Assembly: GCF_003931915.1 (NCBI RefSeq)
Contig: NZ_RSAA01000017.1
Coordinates: forward strand, 248,001-312,000
Direction: 5' to 3'
DNA length: 64,000 nt
Source of the DNA: Saccharopolyspora rhizosphaerae
GTDB taxonomy: Bacteria > Actinomycetota > Actinomycetes > Mycobacteriales > Pseudonocardiaceae
Notes under the pieces: generated by a model
Database searches by the model: none
What the model saw: only the letters and a program-made list of their open reading frames with translations
Told to the model about the DNA's origin: nothing
Translations under genes and position numbers: made by a program
Part shown: positions 1-7,766 of the stretch, in pieces
Layout of the letters: the number at the start of each line of letters is the position of its first letter
How positions within the stretch are numbered: position 1 is the stretch's first letter

Positions 1-1
1 T

Positions 2-2218
2 CCGCGGCGCCGGACGCCGCTGTGGCAGCAGCGGCAGCGCTCGGCGCAGCTGCTGGAGGTGGCGTCGAAGTACGAGCAGTTCCCGATCGTGCTGGAGGCG
101 ATGCGGGAGTGCCTGCAGGACGTCTACGACGTCCCGGGGCTGACCGAGCTGATGCAGCAGGTCGCGTCCCGCACCGTGCGGGTGGTGGAGGTGGAGACGC
201 CGACGCCCTCGCCGTTCGCGCGCAGCCTGCTGTTCGGCTACATCGGGATGTTCCTCTACGAGACCGACGCTCCGCTGGCCGAACGCCGGTCGGCGGCGCT
301 GAGCCTGGACTCCACGCTGCTGGCCGAGCTGCTCGGCTCGGAAGCGCTGCGCGAGCTGCTGGACCCGGAGTCGTTGGCCGAGATCGAACAGCAGCTGCAA
401 CGGCTGGACCCCAACCGCCACGCGCGCGACGCCGAGGGCGCGGCCGACCTGCTGAACTTCCTCGGCGACCTCACCACGGAGGAGGCCGAGAAGCGCGGTG
501 TGCAGCCGGAGTGGCTGACCGAGCTGGCCGAGCAGCGCCGGGTGCTGCAGGTGCGCATCGCCGGTGAGCAGCGCTGGATCCCGATCGAGGACGCCGGCAA
601 GGTCCGCGACGCGTTGGGCGTCGCGCTGCCGGTGGGGGTGCCGGAGGCGTTCACCGAACCGGTCGCCGACCCGCTGGCGGACCTGCTGATCCGCTACGCG
701 CGCTGCCGCGGACCGTTCACCGCCGATGCCGCCGCGCACCGGTTCGGGTTGGGAGTGGCGGTGGTGCACGGCGTGCTGGACCGGCTCAGCGGTTCCGGCC
801 GGCTGGTGCGCGGCGAGCTGCGTCCGCTCGAGGCCGGGGGCGGTGGCGCGCTGGAGTACTGCGACGCCGAGGTCCTGCGGCGGTTGCGACGGGCCTCGCT
901 GGCTCGGCTGCGCGCCGAGGTCGAACCGGTGGAACCGGCAGCGCTGGGCCGCTTCCTGCCGGCGTGGCACGGCATCGGCGCACGGGTGCGCAGCGCGCCG
1001 ACCATCGACGACGTCTACTCGGTCGTGGAGCAGTTGGCCGGAGTGCCGGTCCCGGCCAGCGCGCTCGAGTCGCTGGTGCTGCCCGCGCGCTTGCCCGGCT
1101 ACTCCCCCGCGCTGCTGGACGAGCTGACGGCGACGGGTGAGGTGAGCTGGGTCGGGGCGGGGTCGCTGGCCGGCGGTGACGGGTGGATCGCCTTGGCCCC
1201 CACCGACGTCGCGGACCTGCTGCTGCCCGACGTCGACGAGGGACCACCGGATTCACCGCTGCACCGCGCCGCGCTGTCCGCTCTGGAAGGTGGCGCGTTG
1301 TTCTTCCGGCAGCTGGCCGACCGGGCCGGCGCGCTGCTGCTCGAACAGGACGAGTCCGCACCCGCCGATGACGCGCTCACGAGCGCGCTGTGGGACCTGG
1401 TGTGGGCCGGAGCGGTCACCAACGACACCCTGGCTCCGTTGCGGGCGCTGGTCTCCGGCAAGGGCGCAGCGCACAAGCCGCGCCGCAACGCCCCGCGGGG
1501 CCGCTACGCGCGGCTGCGGGCGGGACGCCCGTCGATGCCGCCGCGCGGCGGTCCGCCGACGGTGTCAGGACGCTGGTCGCTGGCACCGCAGCCCGCCGAG
1601 GCACCCACCCGCCGAGCGCACGCGCGTGCCGAGGCGTTCCTGGAACGGCACGGGGTGCTGACGAGGGGTGCCCTCGACGTGGAGCGGGTGACCGGCGGGT
1701 TCTCGGCGGTGTACAAGGTGCTCCGGGCGATGGAGGAGTCCGGGCGCTGCCGCCGTGGTTACGTGATCGAGGGCCTCGGCGCCGCGCAGTTCGCCGTCCC
1801 CGGCGCGATCGACCGGTTGCGCGCCCTGTCCGGTGACGACCACGCGGACGACGAGGCCGTGGTGCTGGCCGCGGCCGATCCCGCGCAGCCCTACGGCGGT
1901 GCGCTCGACTGGCCCGCGCCGCGAGGCGACACGCGGCACCGGCCGGGGCGCAAGGCAGGCGCTCTGGTGGTGCTGGTGGGAGGCGAGGCCGTCTTCTACG
2001 TCGAACGCGGCGGCAAGTCGCTGCTGTCGTTCACCGAGGACGAGTCGGCGCTGCGCACCGCGGCGGCGGGCTTGGCCCGCGTGGTGCGCGATGGCTGGCT
2101 CGACCAGCTCGCGGTGGAACGCGCCGACGGGGAGGGCGCCTGGGGCTCGCGGCTGGCCGAAGTCCTCACCGAAGCGGGGTTCCGAGCCACGCCGAAAGGA
2201 CTCCGGCTGCGGGCTTGA
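2..2218 (+). CDS. lhr: Lhr-type large ATP-dependent helicase, C-terminal part (5' end outside window)
   Basis: The reading frame is open from the first bases of the window, so this is the last 738 codons of a longer gene; Lhr proteins usually exceed 1,400 residues. The first visible residues (LWQQRQRSAQLLEVASKYEQ) and the following FPIVLEAMRECLQDVYDVPG stretch match the region after the helicase core in the Lhr family, superfamily-2 DNA helicases with a 3'-5' motor and a large C-terminal extension implicated in DNA repair. The helicase motifs themselves lie upstream and cannot be seen. The remainder is the long C-terminal region with winged-helix-like segments. An ATG at 59 lies in frame but is internal. 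The stop falls 6 bp from the end of the convergent acetyltransferase gene. Family call is confident; exact function is inferred. Confidence 0.88.
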   Translation, partial: PRRRTPLWQQRQRSAQLLEVASKYEQFPIVLEAMRECLQDVYDVPGLTELMQQVASRTVRVVEVETPTPSPFARSLLFGYIGMFLYETDAPLAERRSAALSLDSTLLAELLGSEALRELLDPESLAEIEQQLQRLDPNRHARDAEGAADLLNFLGDLTTEEAEKRGVQPEWLTELAEQRRVLQVRIAGEQRWIPIEDAGKVRDALGVALPVGVPEAFTEPVADPLADLLIRYARCRGPFTADAAAHRFGLGVAVVHGVLDRLSGSGRLVRGELRPLEAGGGGALEYCDAEVLRRLRRASLARLRAEVEPVEPAALGRFLPAWHGIGARVRSAPTIDDVYSVVEQLAGVPVPASALESLVLPARLPGYSPALLDELTATGEVSWVGAGSLAGGDGWIALAPTDVADLLLPDVDEGPPDSPLHRAALSALEGGALFFRQLADRAGALLLEQDESAPADDALTSALWDLVWAGAVTNDTLAPLRALVSGKGAAHKPRRNAPRGRYARLRAGRPSMPPRGGPPTVSGRWSLAPQPAEAPTRRAHARAEAFLERHGVLTRGALDVERVTGGFSAVYKVLRAMEESGRCRRGYVIEGLGAAQFAVPGAIDRLRALSGDDHADDEAVVLAAADPAQPYGGALDWPAPRGDTRHRPGRKAGALVVLVGGEAVFYVERGGKSLLSFTEDESALRTAAAGLARVVRDGWLDQLAVERADGEGAWGSRLAEVLTEAGFRATPKGLRLRA

Positions 2219-2224
2219 GCGCGC

Positions 2225-2743
2225 TCACAGCTCCATGAACGGAGCGGCGTAGGCGAACTCACCGCGCACCGCCGGGTCGTAGCCGCTCAGCGGCCGGACC
2301 TGGAAGTGCGAGGCCCACTCGGGCACCGGCGGGGTGATGCCGCGGTCCGCGGCGGGTTCGAAGCCGAAGCGCGGGTAGTACTCGCGATGACCGAGCAGAG
2401 CGACGAGCGGTTCGTCGAGGGCGTCGGCCGCACCGAGCACGGCGTGCATCAGGGCCGATCCGATGCCCGCCCGCTGGAGGTCCGGTGGCACGCCGACCGG
2501 TCCGAGCGCGAGCACCGGGACGTCGCCGACGTGCGCTCGAGTGCACACCACGTGCCCGACGACCTCACCAGACCGTTCGGCGACCAGCGACAGGGCGGGC
2601 AGCCACGCGTCACCGTCGCGCAGGGCGTCGACGAGCCCGACCTCGACCGGGCGGCTCTGCGGGTTCTCGGCGTCGGCGAACGCCGCCGCGTGCACCTGGC
2701 GGATCGGAGGGAGGTCGGCGGGGGTTTCACGGCGGATCAGCAC
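2225..2743 (-). CDS. GNAT family N-acetyltransferase (YhbS-like)
   Basis: A 172-residue protein beginning VLIRRETPADLPPIRQVHAAAF, a typical GNAT N-terminus, followed by a V-x-x-x-x-Q-R-x-G-I-G acetyl-CoA loop (GVPPDLQRAGIGSALMHAVL) and the YYPRFGFEPA motif found in YhbS-type acetyltransferases. It should transfer an acetyl group from acetyl-CoA to an unknown small molecule or protein amine in the cytoplasm. I chose the GTG at 2743 because homologous-looking sequence starts there; the frame stays open for 18 more codons upstream but that extension is arginine-rich filler. It converges on the lhr end and lies 57 bp downstream of the mycothiol-enzyme gene, so it may be cotranscribed with it. Substrate unknown. 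Confidence 0.8.
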   Translation of the reverse strand: MLIRRETPADLPPIRQVHAAAFADAENPQSRPVEVGLVDALRDGDAWLPALSLVAERSGEVVGHVVCTRAHVGDVPVLALGPVGVPPDLQRAGIGSALMHAVLGAADALDEPLVALLGHREYYPRFGFEPAADRGITPPVPEWASHFQVRPLSGYDPAVRGEFAYAAPFMEL

Positions 2744-2800
2744 CCGCCCACGATGTGCCCGCCGCCGCGGCCGGGCAACCGAATTTCCGCCGACCACTGC

Positions 2801-3571
2801 TCACCGGGTGGCGAGTTGCAGGAGCCCCCACAGCTGCGCGATGGCGTCCGGATCACCGCCGGTCTCGACGGCGCGGTTGGGCAGCCGACCCCACATCCAC
2901 AGGTAGACGGCGCTGGGGTCGCCACCGACGACCGCGTCCGGTGTCGTGCCGGCCACGTCCCCCGAGCTGGTCACCGCCGATCCGGCCGGGTCGGCGGTGA
3001 CCAGCCAGTTCCGCCCGGGAACGTGCACGCCCACCGAGCACGGCCGGGTCGCGGTGATCTGCAGCGAGTGCAGCCGGTAGCCGAAGTAGACCCGCAGGAC
3101 CTCGTCGATGCCGTCGGTGGCCACCACGGGGTCGATCGGCGTGTGCTCGATGCCTGCCGCCGTCTGCACGTCCGCGCGGTGCACGGTGGTCGCGTGCAGC
3201 ATCCGCCGCACCCAGAACCCCACGGTGTGCTGCTCGGGCCACCAGGTCGGGCACGGGTCCTCCGGTGGTCGGAAGGTGAACTCGGCGAGCAGGTCGGCCA
3301 TCCGCAGAGCGAACCGGTTGGTCAGTTCGCGGAGCTCGGGCTCGCCGGAGAGGTCACCACGGCGCCGCGCCTCCGCGGATCCGAGCCAGCACAGCACGTC
3401 TTCGCACAGGTCCCCGAGGTGCCGGACGGTTTGACCGACGGTGCGACCGGACGCGCTGAACACCGGCGCGTCGGCGTGCACGTCGTGCGTCGCGGCGGTC
3501 AGCAGCTGCGCCTCGATCCCGAGGTGGTCGAGCATGCGCGCGTGTTGCAGTTCCACGTCAGTTCCGTTCAC
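2801..3571 (-). CDS. Maleylpyruvate isomerase family mycothiol-dependent enzyme (DinB-like fold)
   Basis: A 256-residue protein with the N-terminal MDMPI four-helix fold: the conserved VRHLGDLCED histidine helix (about residue 50) and a second HRADVQ histidine/aspartate motif near 133, which together would bind a divalent metal, followed by a smaller C-terminal domain ending in LWMWGRLPNRAV, characteristic of TIGR03083-type actinobacterial proteins. Members use mycothiol as thiol cofactor for isomerisation or detoxification; the substrate here is unknown. It starts at a GTG inside the end of the HEPN gene (14 bp overlap), so the two are almost certainly translationally coupled and share the upstream LexA-box promoter. 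A later in-frame GTG (VELQHARML) is an alternative start. Confidence 0.85.
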   Translation of the reverse strand: MNGTDVELQHARMLDHLGIEAQLLTAATHDVHADAPVFSASGRTVGQTVRHLGDLCEDVLCWLGSAEARRRGDLSGEPELRELTNRFALRMADLLAEFTFRPPEDPCPTWWPEQHTVGFWVRRMLHATTVHRADVQTAAGIEHTPIDPVVATDGIDEVLRVYFGYRLHSLQITATRPCSVGVHVPGRNWLVTADPAGSAVTSSGDVAGTTPDAVVGGDPSAVYLWMWGRLPNRAVETGGDPDAIAQLWGLLQLATR

Positions 3572-4013
3572 GCGTCGCTCCCAGCAGGTTCCGGCCCACG
3601 ATGCCGAGGAACTCGCGGCTGTTCTCCAGCAGTTCGTCGGCGTGCACGTCGCTCGTGCTCGGAACCCCGGCCTCGGCCGCGGCGCGCCGGTTGGAGTGCG
3701 CGGCGAAGTAGGCCGCCCACTCGCGCAGTTCTGGTGCGGCCGCGGTCAGCAGCTGCCAGACGCTGGCCGGGCGCTTGTCCACGCGGTGCACCGCACGCGC
3801 CACGACGACCGCCGAGGCGGCCCGCAGCGCCGCCAGGTGAGCGGCGACGAACCGCTCGCCCGGTCGTCCCGCGATCTCGGCCTCGTGCAGGCAGGTGCGC
3901 GCGTGCAGCAGCAGCGACAGCGCACCGGCGGGGGTGTCGGCCTCCGGTGTGGGCCCCTCGTTCTCGGCGGAGTACCGCGGTGACGGGATCGACAGGTCGG
4001 TGGGACGCGACAT
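3558..4013 (-). CDS. SAV_6107-type HEPN domain protein
   Basis: A 151-residue, alanine-rich, mostly helical protein. The central part (LLLHARTCLHEAEIAGRPGE, then FVAAHLAALRAASAVVVARA) resembles the SAV_6107 family of actinobacterial HEPN proteins. HEPN domains occur in RNases, nucleotidyltransferase partners and toxin systems; this branch has no established function and I do not see a clear RxxxxH nuclease motif. The ATG at 4013 has a good ribosome site (GAAGGGAG) 8 nt upstream. Upstream lie a 12-bp-stem hairpin and two LexA-type boxes, so the gene is probably DNA-damage inducible. The downstream mycothiol-enzyme gene overlaps it by 14 bp. Confidence 0.8.
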   Translation of the reverse strand: MSRPTDLSIPSPRYSAENEGPTPEADTPAGALSLLLHARTCLHEAEIAGRPGERFVAAHLAALRAASAVVVARAVHRVDKRPASVWQLLTAAAPELREWAAYFAAHSNRRAAAEAGVPSTSDVHADELLENSREFLGIVGRNLLGATRERN

Positions 4014-4036
4014 CGGCTCTCTCCCTTCGGCTGTGG

Positions 4037-4077
4037 GGCCCGGTGGTGGGGTGCTTCCCCCACCACACCACCGGGCC
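4037..4077 (-). promoter_or_regulatory. Strong hairpin in the untranslated leader of the HEPN gene
   Basis: Positions 4037-4048 (GGCCCGGTGGTG) pair perfectly with 4066-4077, giving a 12-bp GC-rich stem with extra pairing inside the loop. On the minus strand it lies between the LexA boxes and the HEPN ribosome site. There is no T-run after it, so an intrinsic terminator is unlikely. It may affect mRNA stability or attenuate readthrough; that role is inference. Confidence 0.5.
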
Positions 4078-4082
4078 GGAGT

Positions 4083-4098
4083 TCGAACAGGAGTTCAT
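4083..4098. promoter_or_regulatory. LexA (SOS) box 1, imperfect
   Basis: TCGAACAGGAGTTCAT has the GAAC-N4-GTTC core of the Gram-positive/actinobacterial LexA operator (mycobacterial consensus TCGAAC-N4-GTTCGA), with the last two bases diverged. It abuts the perfect box at 4098-4113 and lies 70-85 bp upstream of the HEPN start codon. Confidence 0.7.
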
Positions 4099-4113
4099 CG
4101 AACTACCGTTCGA
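4098..4113. promoter_or_regulatory. LexA (SOS) box 2, perfect palindrome
   Basis: TCGAACTACCGTTCGA is an exact match to TCGAAC-N4-GTTCGA, the LexA operator of mycobacteria and relatives. It shares one base with box 1, so the centres lie 15 bp apart. It is in the divergent region between the HEPN gene (start 4013, minus) and the GNAT gene (start 4273, plus). Distance favours control of the HEPN/mycothiol-enzyme pair. Confidence 0.8.
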
Positions 4114-4260
4114 ACGAGTTCAGATTAGCGCCGGGTGGAGATCGACTCAAGCGATGCGCTGTAGCTCACCTGTTCGAGTCATGTGCTGCGGAGACGATCA
4201 CGTCACCGGATCGGACCGCCGTGTCCGGGCGCGGAGAAAGACCTCAGAGGCGAGAGGAGT

Positions 4261-4266
4261 TAGTGT
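4261..4266 (+). promoter_or_regulatory. Leaderless-type -10 box (TAGTGT) of the GNAT gene
   Basis: TAGTGT fits the actinobacterial TANNNT -10 element and ends 6 nt before the GTG at 4273, the spacing expected when transcription starts at the first base of the start codon. Confidence 0.55.
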
Positions 4267-4272
4267 TCGGCC

Positions 4273-4833
4273 GTGACCGCTGCGCCATCCCCCAGCTGCG
4301 ACCGAGTTGTCGAACTGACCACCGACCAGTTGCGGGCGAGACTTCCCGAAGCCCTGCGGATCTACGTCACCGCGATGGGCTACCCGCCCGTGACCGCCCA
4401 GCAGCGGGCCCCGATGTGGTCCGCCCACATGCTGCGCGCGGGTTGGCGCTGCATCGGCGCCTTCAACGACGACGACGAGCTCACCGGCATCGGTTACGGC
4501 TACTTGGGCGCCCCGGGCCAGTGGTGGCACGAGCAGGTCCGCCGCGGTCTGCAGGAGACCGGCGGCGACGCCGACGCCTGGCTGGAGGACTACTTCGAGC
4601 TCACCGAGCTCCACGTGCACCCCAGCGCGCAAGGCGCCGGGCTCGGCGAGGAGATCCTGCGCAGGCTGCTCGACGGAGCGCCCGGCAGCAAGGTCCTGCT
4701 GTCCACTCCGGAGGGTCCGACCCGCGCCTGGAAGCTCTACCAGCGCGTCGGTTTCCAGGACGTCCTGCGGAACTACAACTTCACCGGGGACCCCAGGCCC
4801 TTCGCGGTCCTCGGCCGCCCCCTCCCCCTCTGA
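4273..4833 (+). CDS. GNAT family N-acetyltransferase, positional counterpart of Rv2170
   Basis: A 186-residue acetyltransferase: an N-terminal DQLRARLPEALRIYVTAMGY segment, central strands (WRCIGAFNDDDELTGIGYGY), then the cofactor-binding ELHVHPSAQGAGLGEEILRRLL loop and a C-terminal RAWKLYQRVGFQD signature. It should use acetyl-CoA; the acceptor is unknown, though the M. tuberculosis gene at the same position (Rv2170) has been described as a lysine acetyltransferase. The GTG at 4273 is chosen because a TAGTGT -10 box lies 6 nt upstream; a GAGAGGAG stretch at about 4250 is too far away for an ordinary ribosome site. It diverges from the SOS-controlled HEPN gene, with the LexA boxes 160 bp upstream. 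Confidence 0.82.
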   Translation: MTAAPSPSCDRVVELTTDQLRARLPEALRIYVTAMGYPPVTAQQRAPMWSAHMLRAGWRCIGAFNDDDELTGIGYGYLGAPGQWWHEQVRRGLQETGGDADAWLEDYFELTELHVHPSAQGAGLGEEILRRLLDGAPGSKVLLSTPEGPTRAWKLYQRVGFQDVLRNYNFTGDPRPFAVLGRPLPL

Positions 4834-5151
4834 CAGCCACGGGAGCTCCAGGAGGAACCTGCTCGTGGTGGAGGACGTTCCCGGCGGGAACCTCCCCCAC
4901 CACGCCACACCTGGAGCGGTGCGGAGGTCCAGGAGCGGAATCCAGCACCGCCGGAGGACACAGCGGGCTCGCGACGGCAGCCGCTCCTCCAGGTGCGGGA
5001 CTCACCTAGCACCGCCGCAGGTCCTGAGCGGCTTCGTGGCGACCACGCCAAGACGCCCCCGTGGTCGACGTGCTCGAGGAGCGGCGCACGGAGACCACGA
5101 CCCGCTCAGGTTCTGCTCCCGCACCGCCCAGCAGAGCTAGCCAGAACACCC
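4834..5151. other. Intergenic region holding repeat copy R1
   Basis: No gene is credible here. The stretch after the GNAT stop has short palindromic GC-rich segments (for example GTTCCCGGCGGGAAC at about 4880), and the second half is the dispersed repeat described separately. Confidence 0.7.
4974..5136 (+). repeat. Dispersed intergenic repeat, copy R1
   Basis: The core reads GGGACTCA (4997-5004), then GCACCGCCGCAGG, CTGAGCGGCTTCGTGGCGA and, about 60 bp later, GGAGCGGCGCACGGAG followed by TTCTGCTCCCGCACCGCC. The same blocks, in the same order, recur inverted at 24.7-24.85 kb (R2) and more diverged at 17.15-17.3 kb (R3) and 31.0-31.2 kb (R4). CCTGAGCGG near the left and CCGCTCAGG near the right form an inverted pair, so a transcript could fold. 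It is intergenic, with no sign of a transposase. Confidence 0.75.
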
Positions 5152-6834
5152 TCAGAGGTGCGCGAGCTGCTGGCGGAGGGTGTCCAGGCCCATGGCGCCC
5201 ATCTTGAGGGCGTCGGTGTGGAAGGCCTTGACGTCGAAGTCCGCGCCGTGGCGCTGCTGGGCCTCGTCCCGCGCGGCGCGCCAGAGGCGTTCGCCGAGCT
5301 TGTAGGACGGGGCCTGGCCAGGCCAGCCCAGGTAGCGGTCGATCTCGTCGCGGACCTGCGCCGGATCGGTGATGGTCCGGCTGAGCATGAACTCCAGCCC
5401 GAGCTCCGGCGTCCACCTCTCCCCCTCGTGGAACCCGGTGCCGGCCGGGATCTCCAGCTCCAGGTGCATGCCGATGTCGACGACCACGCGCGCGGCGCGG
5501 AACAGCTGGTCGTTGAGCATGCCGAGCAGGTCGCCGTCGTCGGAGAGGTAGCCGAGCTCGCGCATCAGCCGTTCCGCGTAGAGCGCCCAGCCCTCACCGT
5601 GCCCGGAGACGAAGCAGACCAGCCGCTGGAACTTGTTGAGCCGCTCGGCTTCGTGCACCGAGGTCGCGATCTGCAGGTGGTGCCCCGGAACACCCTCGTG
5701 GTACACAGTGGACACTTCGCGCCAGGTCGGGAAGTCCTGCCGGTCAGCGGGGACCGACCACCACATCCGGCCCGGACGGGAGAAGTCGTCGGTGGGACCG
5801 GTGTAGTAAGCGCCGACTCCGCCGCCGGGCGGGGCGATCTTGCACTCCAGCTGCATCAGCCGATCGGGGATCTCGAAGTGCGTCCCGCGCAGGTCCGCCA
5901 GCGCCTGGTCGGACAGCCGCTGCATCCACCGCTCGAACTCCCGCTGGCCGTGCACCCGGTAGCGCTCGTCGGCGTCGAGCGCGGCAGCGGCCTCGGCCAG
6001 CGTCGCGCCCGGCTTGATCCGGTTCGCGACCTCCTTCATCTCCGCCTCGATGGCGGAGAACTCCTGCCAGCCCCACTCGTAGGCCTCGCGGAGGTCCAGC
6101 TTCGCGCCGGTGAAGAAGCGCGACCAGAGCCGGTAGCGCTCCTCGCCGACCGCGTCCTTCTCCGGGGCCTTGGGCAGCAGCTCGCCGCGCAGGAAGTCGG
6201 CCAGCCCGGCGTAAGCCTCGGCGGCCGACTCCGCGGCAGTCTCCAGCTCCCCGCGCAACGAGTCGTCGACGCTCTCGGCGCGCCCCACCATCTCGGCGAA
6301 GAACGACTCGCCACCGCTGCGCCCGGACCACGTGTCGCACTGCTCAGCGACCTTGCGGACCTGCCGCGCCGCCGCGACATCACCGTTGGCCGCCGCTTCG
6401 GTCAGCCCGGCGCGCAGCCCCAGCACCGCCTGCGGCATCGCCGAGAGCCGTCGGGCGATGGTCCGCCAGTCCTCGGCCGAACCGGTCGGCATGAGGTCGA
6501 AGACCTGGCGCAACTCCTGCGGCGGGCTGGCGATCACGTTGAGCGAGGACATGTCCGCGCCGATCTCGTGCAGTTCGAGGTCGAGCCCGACGCGCTCGGT
6601 GAACACCGCCTGGGCGACCCGCTCGGAGTCGTCGGTGGGTTCCGCCTCGCGCATCGCGGCCAGGCTCCTGGCGGCGAGGTCGGCGCGCGCCCGGTGCCCG
6701 TCCGGCGAGTAGTCGGTCAGTTCCTCGTCCCCACCGGGCAGGCCCAGGTAGGTGCTCGCAACAGGATCGAGCGCCGCCAGCTCGTCGACGAACCGGTCGC
6801 TGATCGCGTGTACGCCGTTGTGGTCAACTCCCAT
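5152..6834 (-). CDS. DUF885 family protein, putative metallopeptidase
   Basis: A 560-residue protein with the DUF885 hallmark YHEGVPGHHLQIATSVHEAE (about residue 370), an HExxxxHH arrangement that resembles a zinc site, plus the upstream DFPTWREVSTVYHEG and the later GHGEGWALYAERLMRELGYL block typical of the family. Members are predicted peptidases, but activity is shown for few. No signal peptide is seen at the N-terminus (MGVDHNGVHAISDRFVDELA), so it is probably cytoplasmic. The ATG at 6834 is supported by TAGCGT 7 nt upstream, a leaderless-type promoter. Divergent from the lppM-like gene (113 bp gap). Downstream lies repeat R1. Confidence 0.85.
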   Translation of the reverse strand: MGVDHNGVHAISDRFVDELAALDPVASTYLGLPGGDEELTDYSPDGHRARADLAARSLAAMREAEPTDDSERVAQAVFTERVGLDLELHEIGADMSSLNVIASPPQELRQVFDLMPTGSAEDWRTIARRLSAMPQAVLGLRAGLTEAAANGDVAAARQVRKVAEQCDTWSGRSGGESFFAEMVGRAESVDDSLRGELETAAESAAEAYAGLADFLRGELLPKAPEKDAVGEERYRLWSRFFTGAKLDLREAYEWGWQEFSAIEAEMKEVANRIKPGATLAEAAAALDADERYRVHGQREFERWMQRLSDQALADLRGTHFEIPDRLMQLECKIAPPGGGVGAYYTGPTDDFSRPGRMWWSVPADRQDFPTWREVSTVYHEGVPGHHLQIATSVHEAERLNKFQRLVCFVSGHGEGWALYAERLMRELGYLSDDGDLLGMLNDQLFRAARVVVDIGMHLELEIPAGTGFHEGERWTPELGLEFMLSRTITDPAQVRDEIDRYLGWPGQAPSYKLGERLWRAARDEAQQRHGADFDVKAFHTDALKMGAMGLDTLRQQLAHL

Positions 6835-6841
6835 GCCGCCA

Positions 6842-6847
6842 ACGCTA
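6842..6847 (-). promoter_or_regulatory. Leaderless-type -10 box (TAGCGT) of the DUF885 gene
   Basis: On the minus strand TAGCGT ends 7 nt before the ATG at 6834, and there is no ribosome site in the gap. Confidence 0.6.
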
Positions 6848-6934
6848 GCGCGCGCCGGGAAGCACCGACGCGGTCCGACGTGAAGCGGCCAACGCCGGGC
6901 GATCGCACGGACGGCGAACCTCCCGCTTCGGTGG

Positions 6935-6940
6935 CAACAT
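6935..6940 (+). promoter_or_regulatory. Leaderless-type -10 box (CAACAT) of the lppM-like gene
   Basis: CAACAT is a weaker -10 match, ending 7 nt before the GTG at 6948; there is no purine-rich ribosome site. The spacing equals that of the other leaderless candidates in the window. Confidence 0.45.
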
Positions 6941-6947
6941 CCTTCGG

Positions 6948-7610
6948 GTGGAGGGGAACGGATCGAGTCGAGCGCTGCGGCTGCTGCTGGTCATCGTGCT
7001 CTGCGCACTGCTCAGCGGTTGTCTGCACGTCAGGGCCGCGATGACCATTTCCGGTGAGGACACCGTGTCCGGCGAGGTGCTGGTGGCCACCGAAACCCCG
7101 GACGGCCAGGTGCCGTTCGAGCTGCGGCCGCCTCCCGAGTTCGCCGACCGCGTGCAGGTGCGGCCTTACGCGCAGGGCAAGCGGGTGGGCGCGAACCTGT
7201 CGTTCTCCGACCTCTCCTTGCAGGAGGTCGAGCGGCTCGCGTCCGCGATGAGCCCTGCGGACTCGCGCTTCTCGATGCGGTTGTACCGGACCGGCTCGCT
7301 GGTGGTCTTCGAGGGGTCGGCCGACCTGACACCGCTGGCGGACACCGACTCCGGCATCGAGCTGAAGATCAGCGCCCCCGGCGAGATCACCACCACCAAC
7401 GGTGAGGAGAGCGCCGGCACCGTCACCTGGGTGCTGCAGCCCGGCGAGGTCACGGAGCCGTCGGCGACCTTCCAGTTCTCCGACGGCTCGGGTCTGGAGT
7501 GGATCGGGTGGGCGCTGCTGGTGGGTGCGGGCGCGGCCGCCGCGGCGGTGTGGGTCGGCACCCTGGCTCTGCGCAACCACCTCCGGACCCGTCCGGGAGC
7601 GCGCCTCTGA
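6948..7610 (+). CDS. lppM: LppM-like membrane lipoprotein
   Basis: A 220-residue protein with a lipoprotein signal: arginines, then LRLLLVIVLCALLSGC, placing the lipid-modified cysteine at residue 25. The extracytoplasmic domain (about 26-180) is followed by one transmembrane helix (WIGWALLVGAGAAAAAVWVG) and a short basic tail. This architecture and the neighbouring prenyl synthase match M. tuberculosis LppM (Rv2171), a surface lipoprotein studied in phagocytosis. Its molecular function in non-pathogens is unknown; a role in cell-envelope lipid or glycan handling is inferred from position next to idsA2 and mptA. Start is the GTG at 6948, probably leaderless. Confidence 0.8.
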   Translation: MEGNGSSRALRLLLVIVLCALLSGCLHVRAAMTISGEDTVSGEVLVATETPDGQVPFELRPPPEFADRVQVRPYAQGKRVGANLSFSDLSLQEVERLASAMSPADSRFSMRLYRTGSLVVFEGSADLTPLADTDSGIELKISAPGEITTTNGEESAGTVTWVLQPGEVTEPSATFQFSDGSGLEWIGWALLVGAGAAAAAVWVGTLALRNHLRTRPGARL

Positions 7611-7766
7611 CCCCGGGCTCCAGGAAGGACCACGACGATCACAGCCCTCCCCCGAACCCCGATCCGAGGCGGTCACCCTCCGGAGTCTTCCCAGCTACGG
7701 GGAGCGATGCCGTGGCCCCGTCCGAAGTCACCGGAACGCATCGCGCAGGATGGAGGTGTGCCTCCC

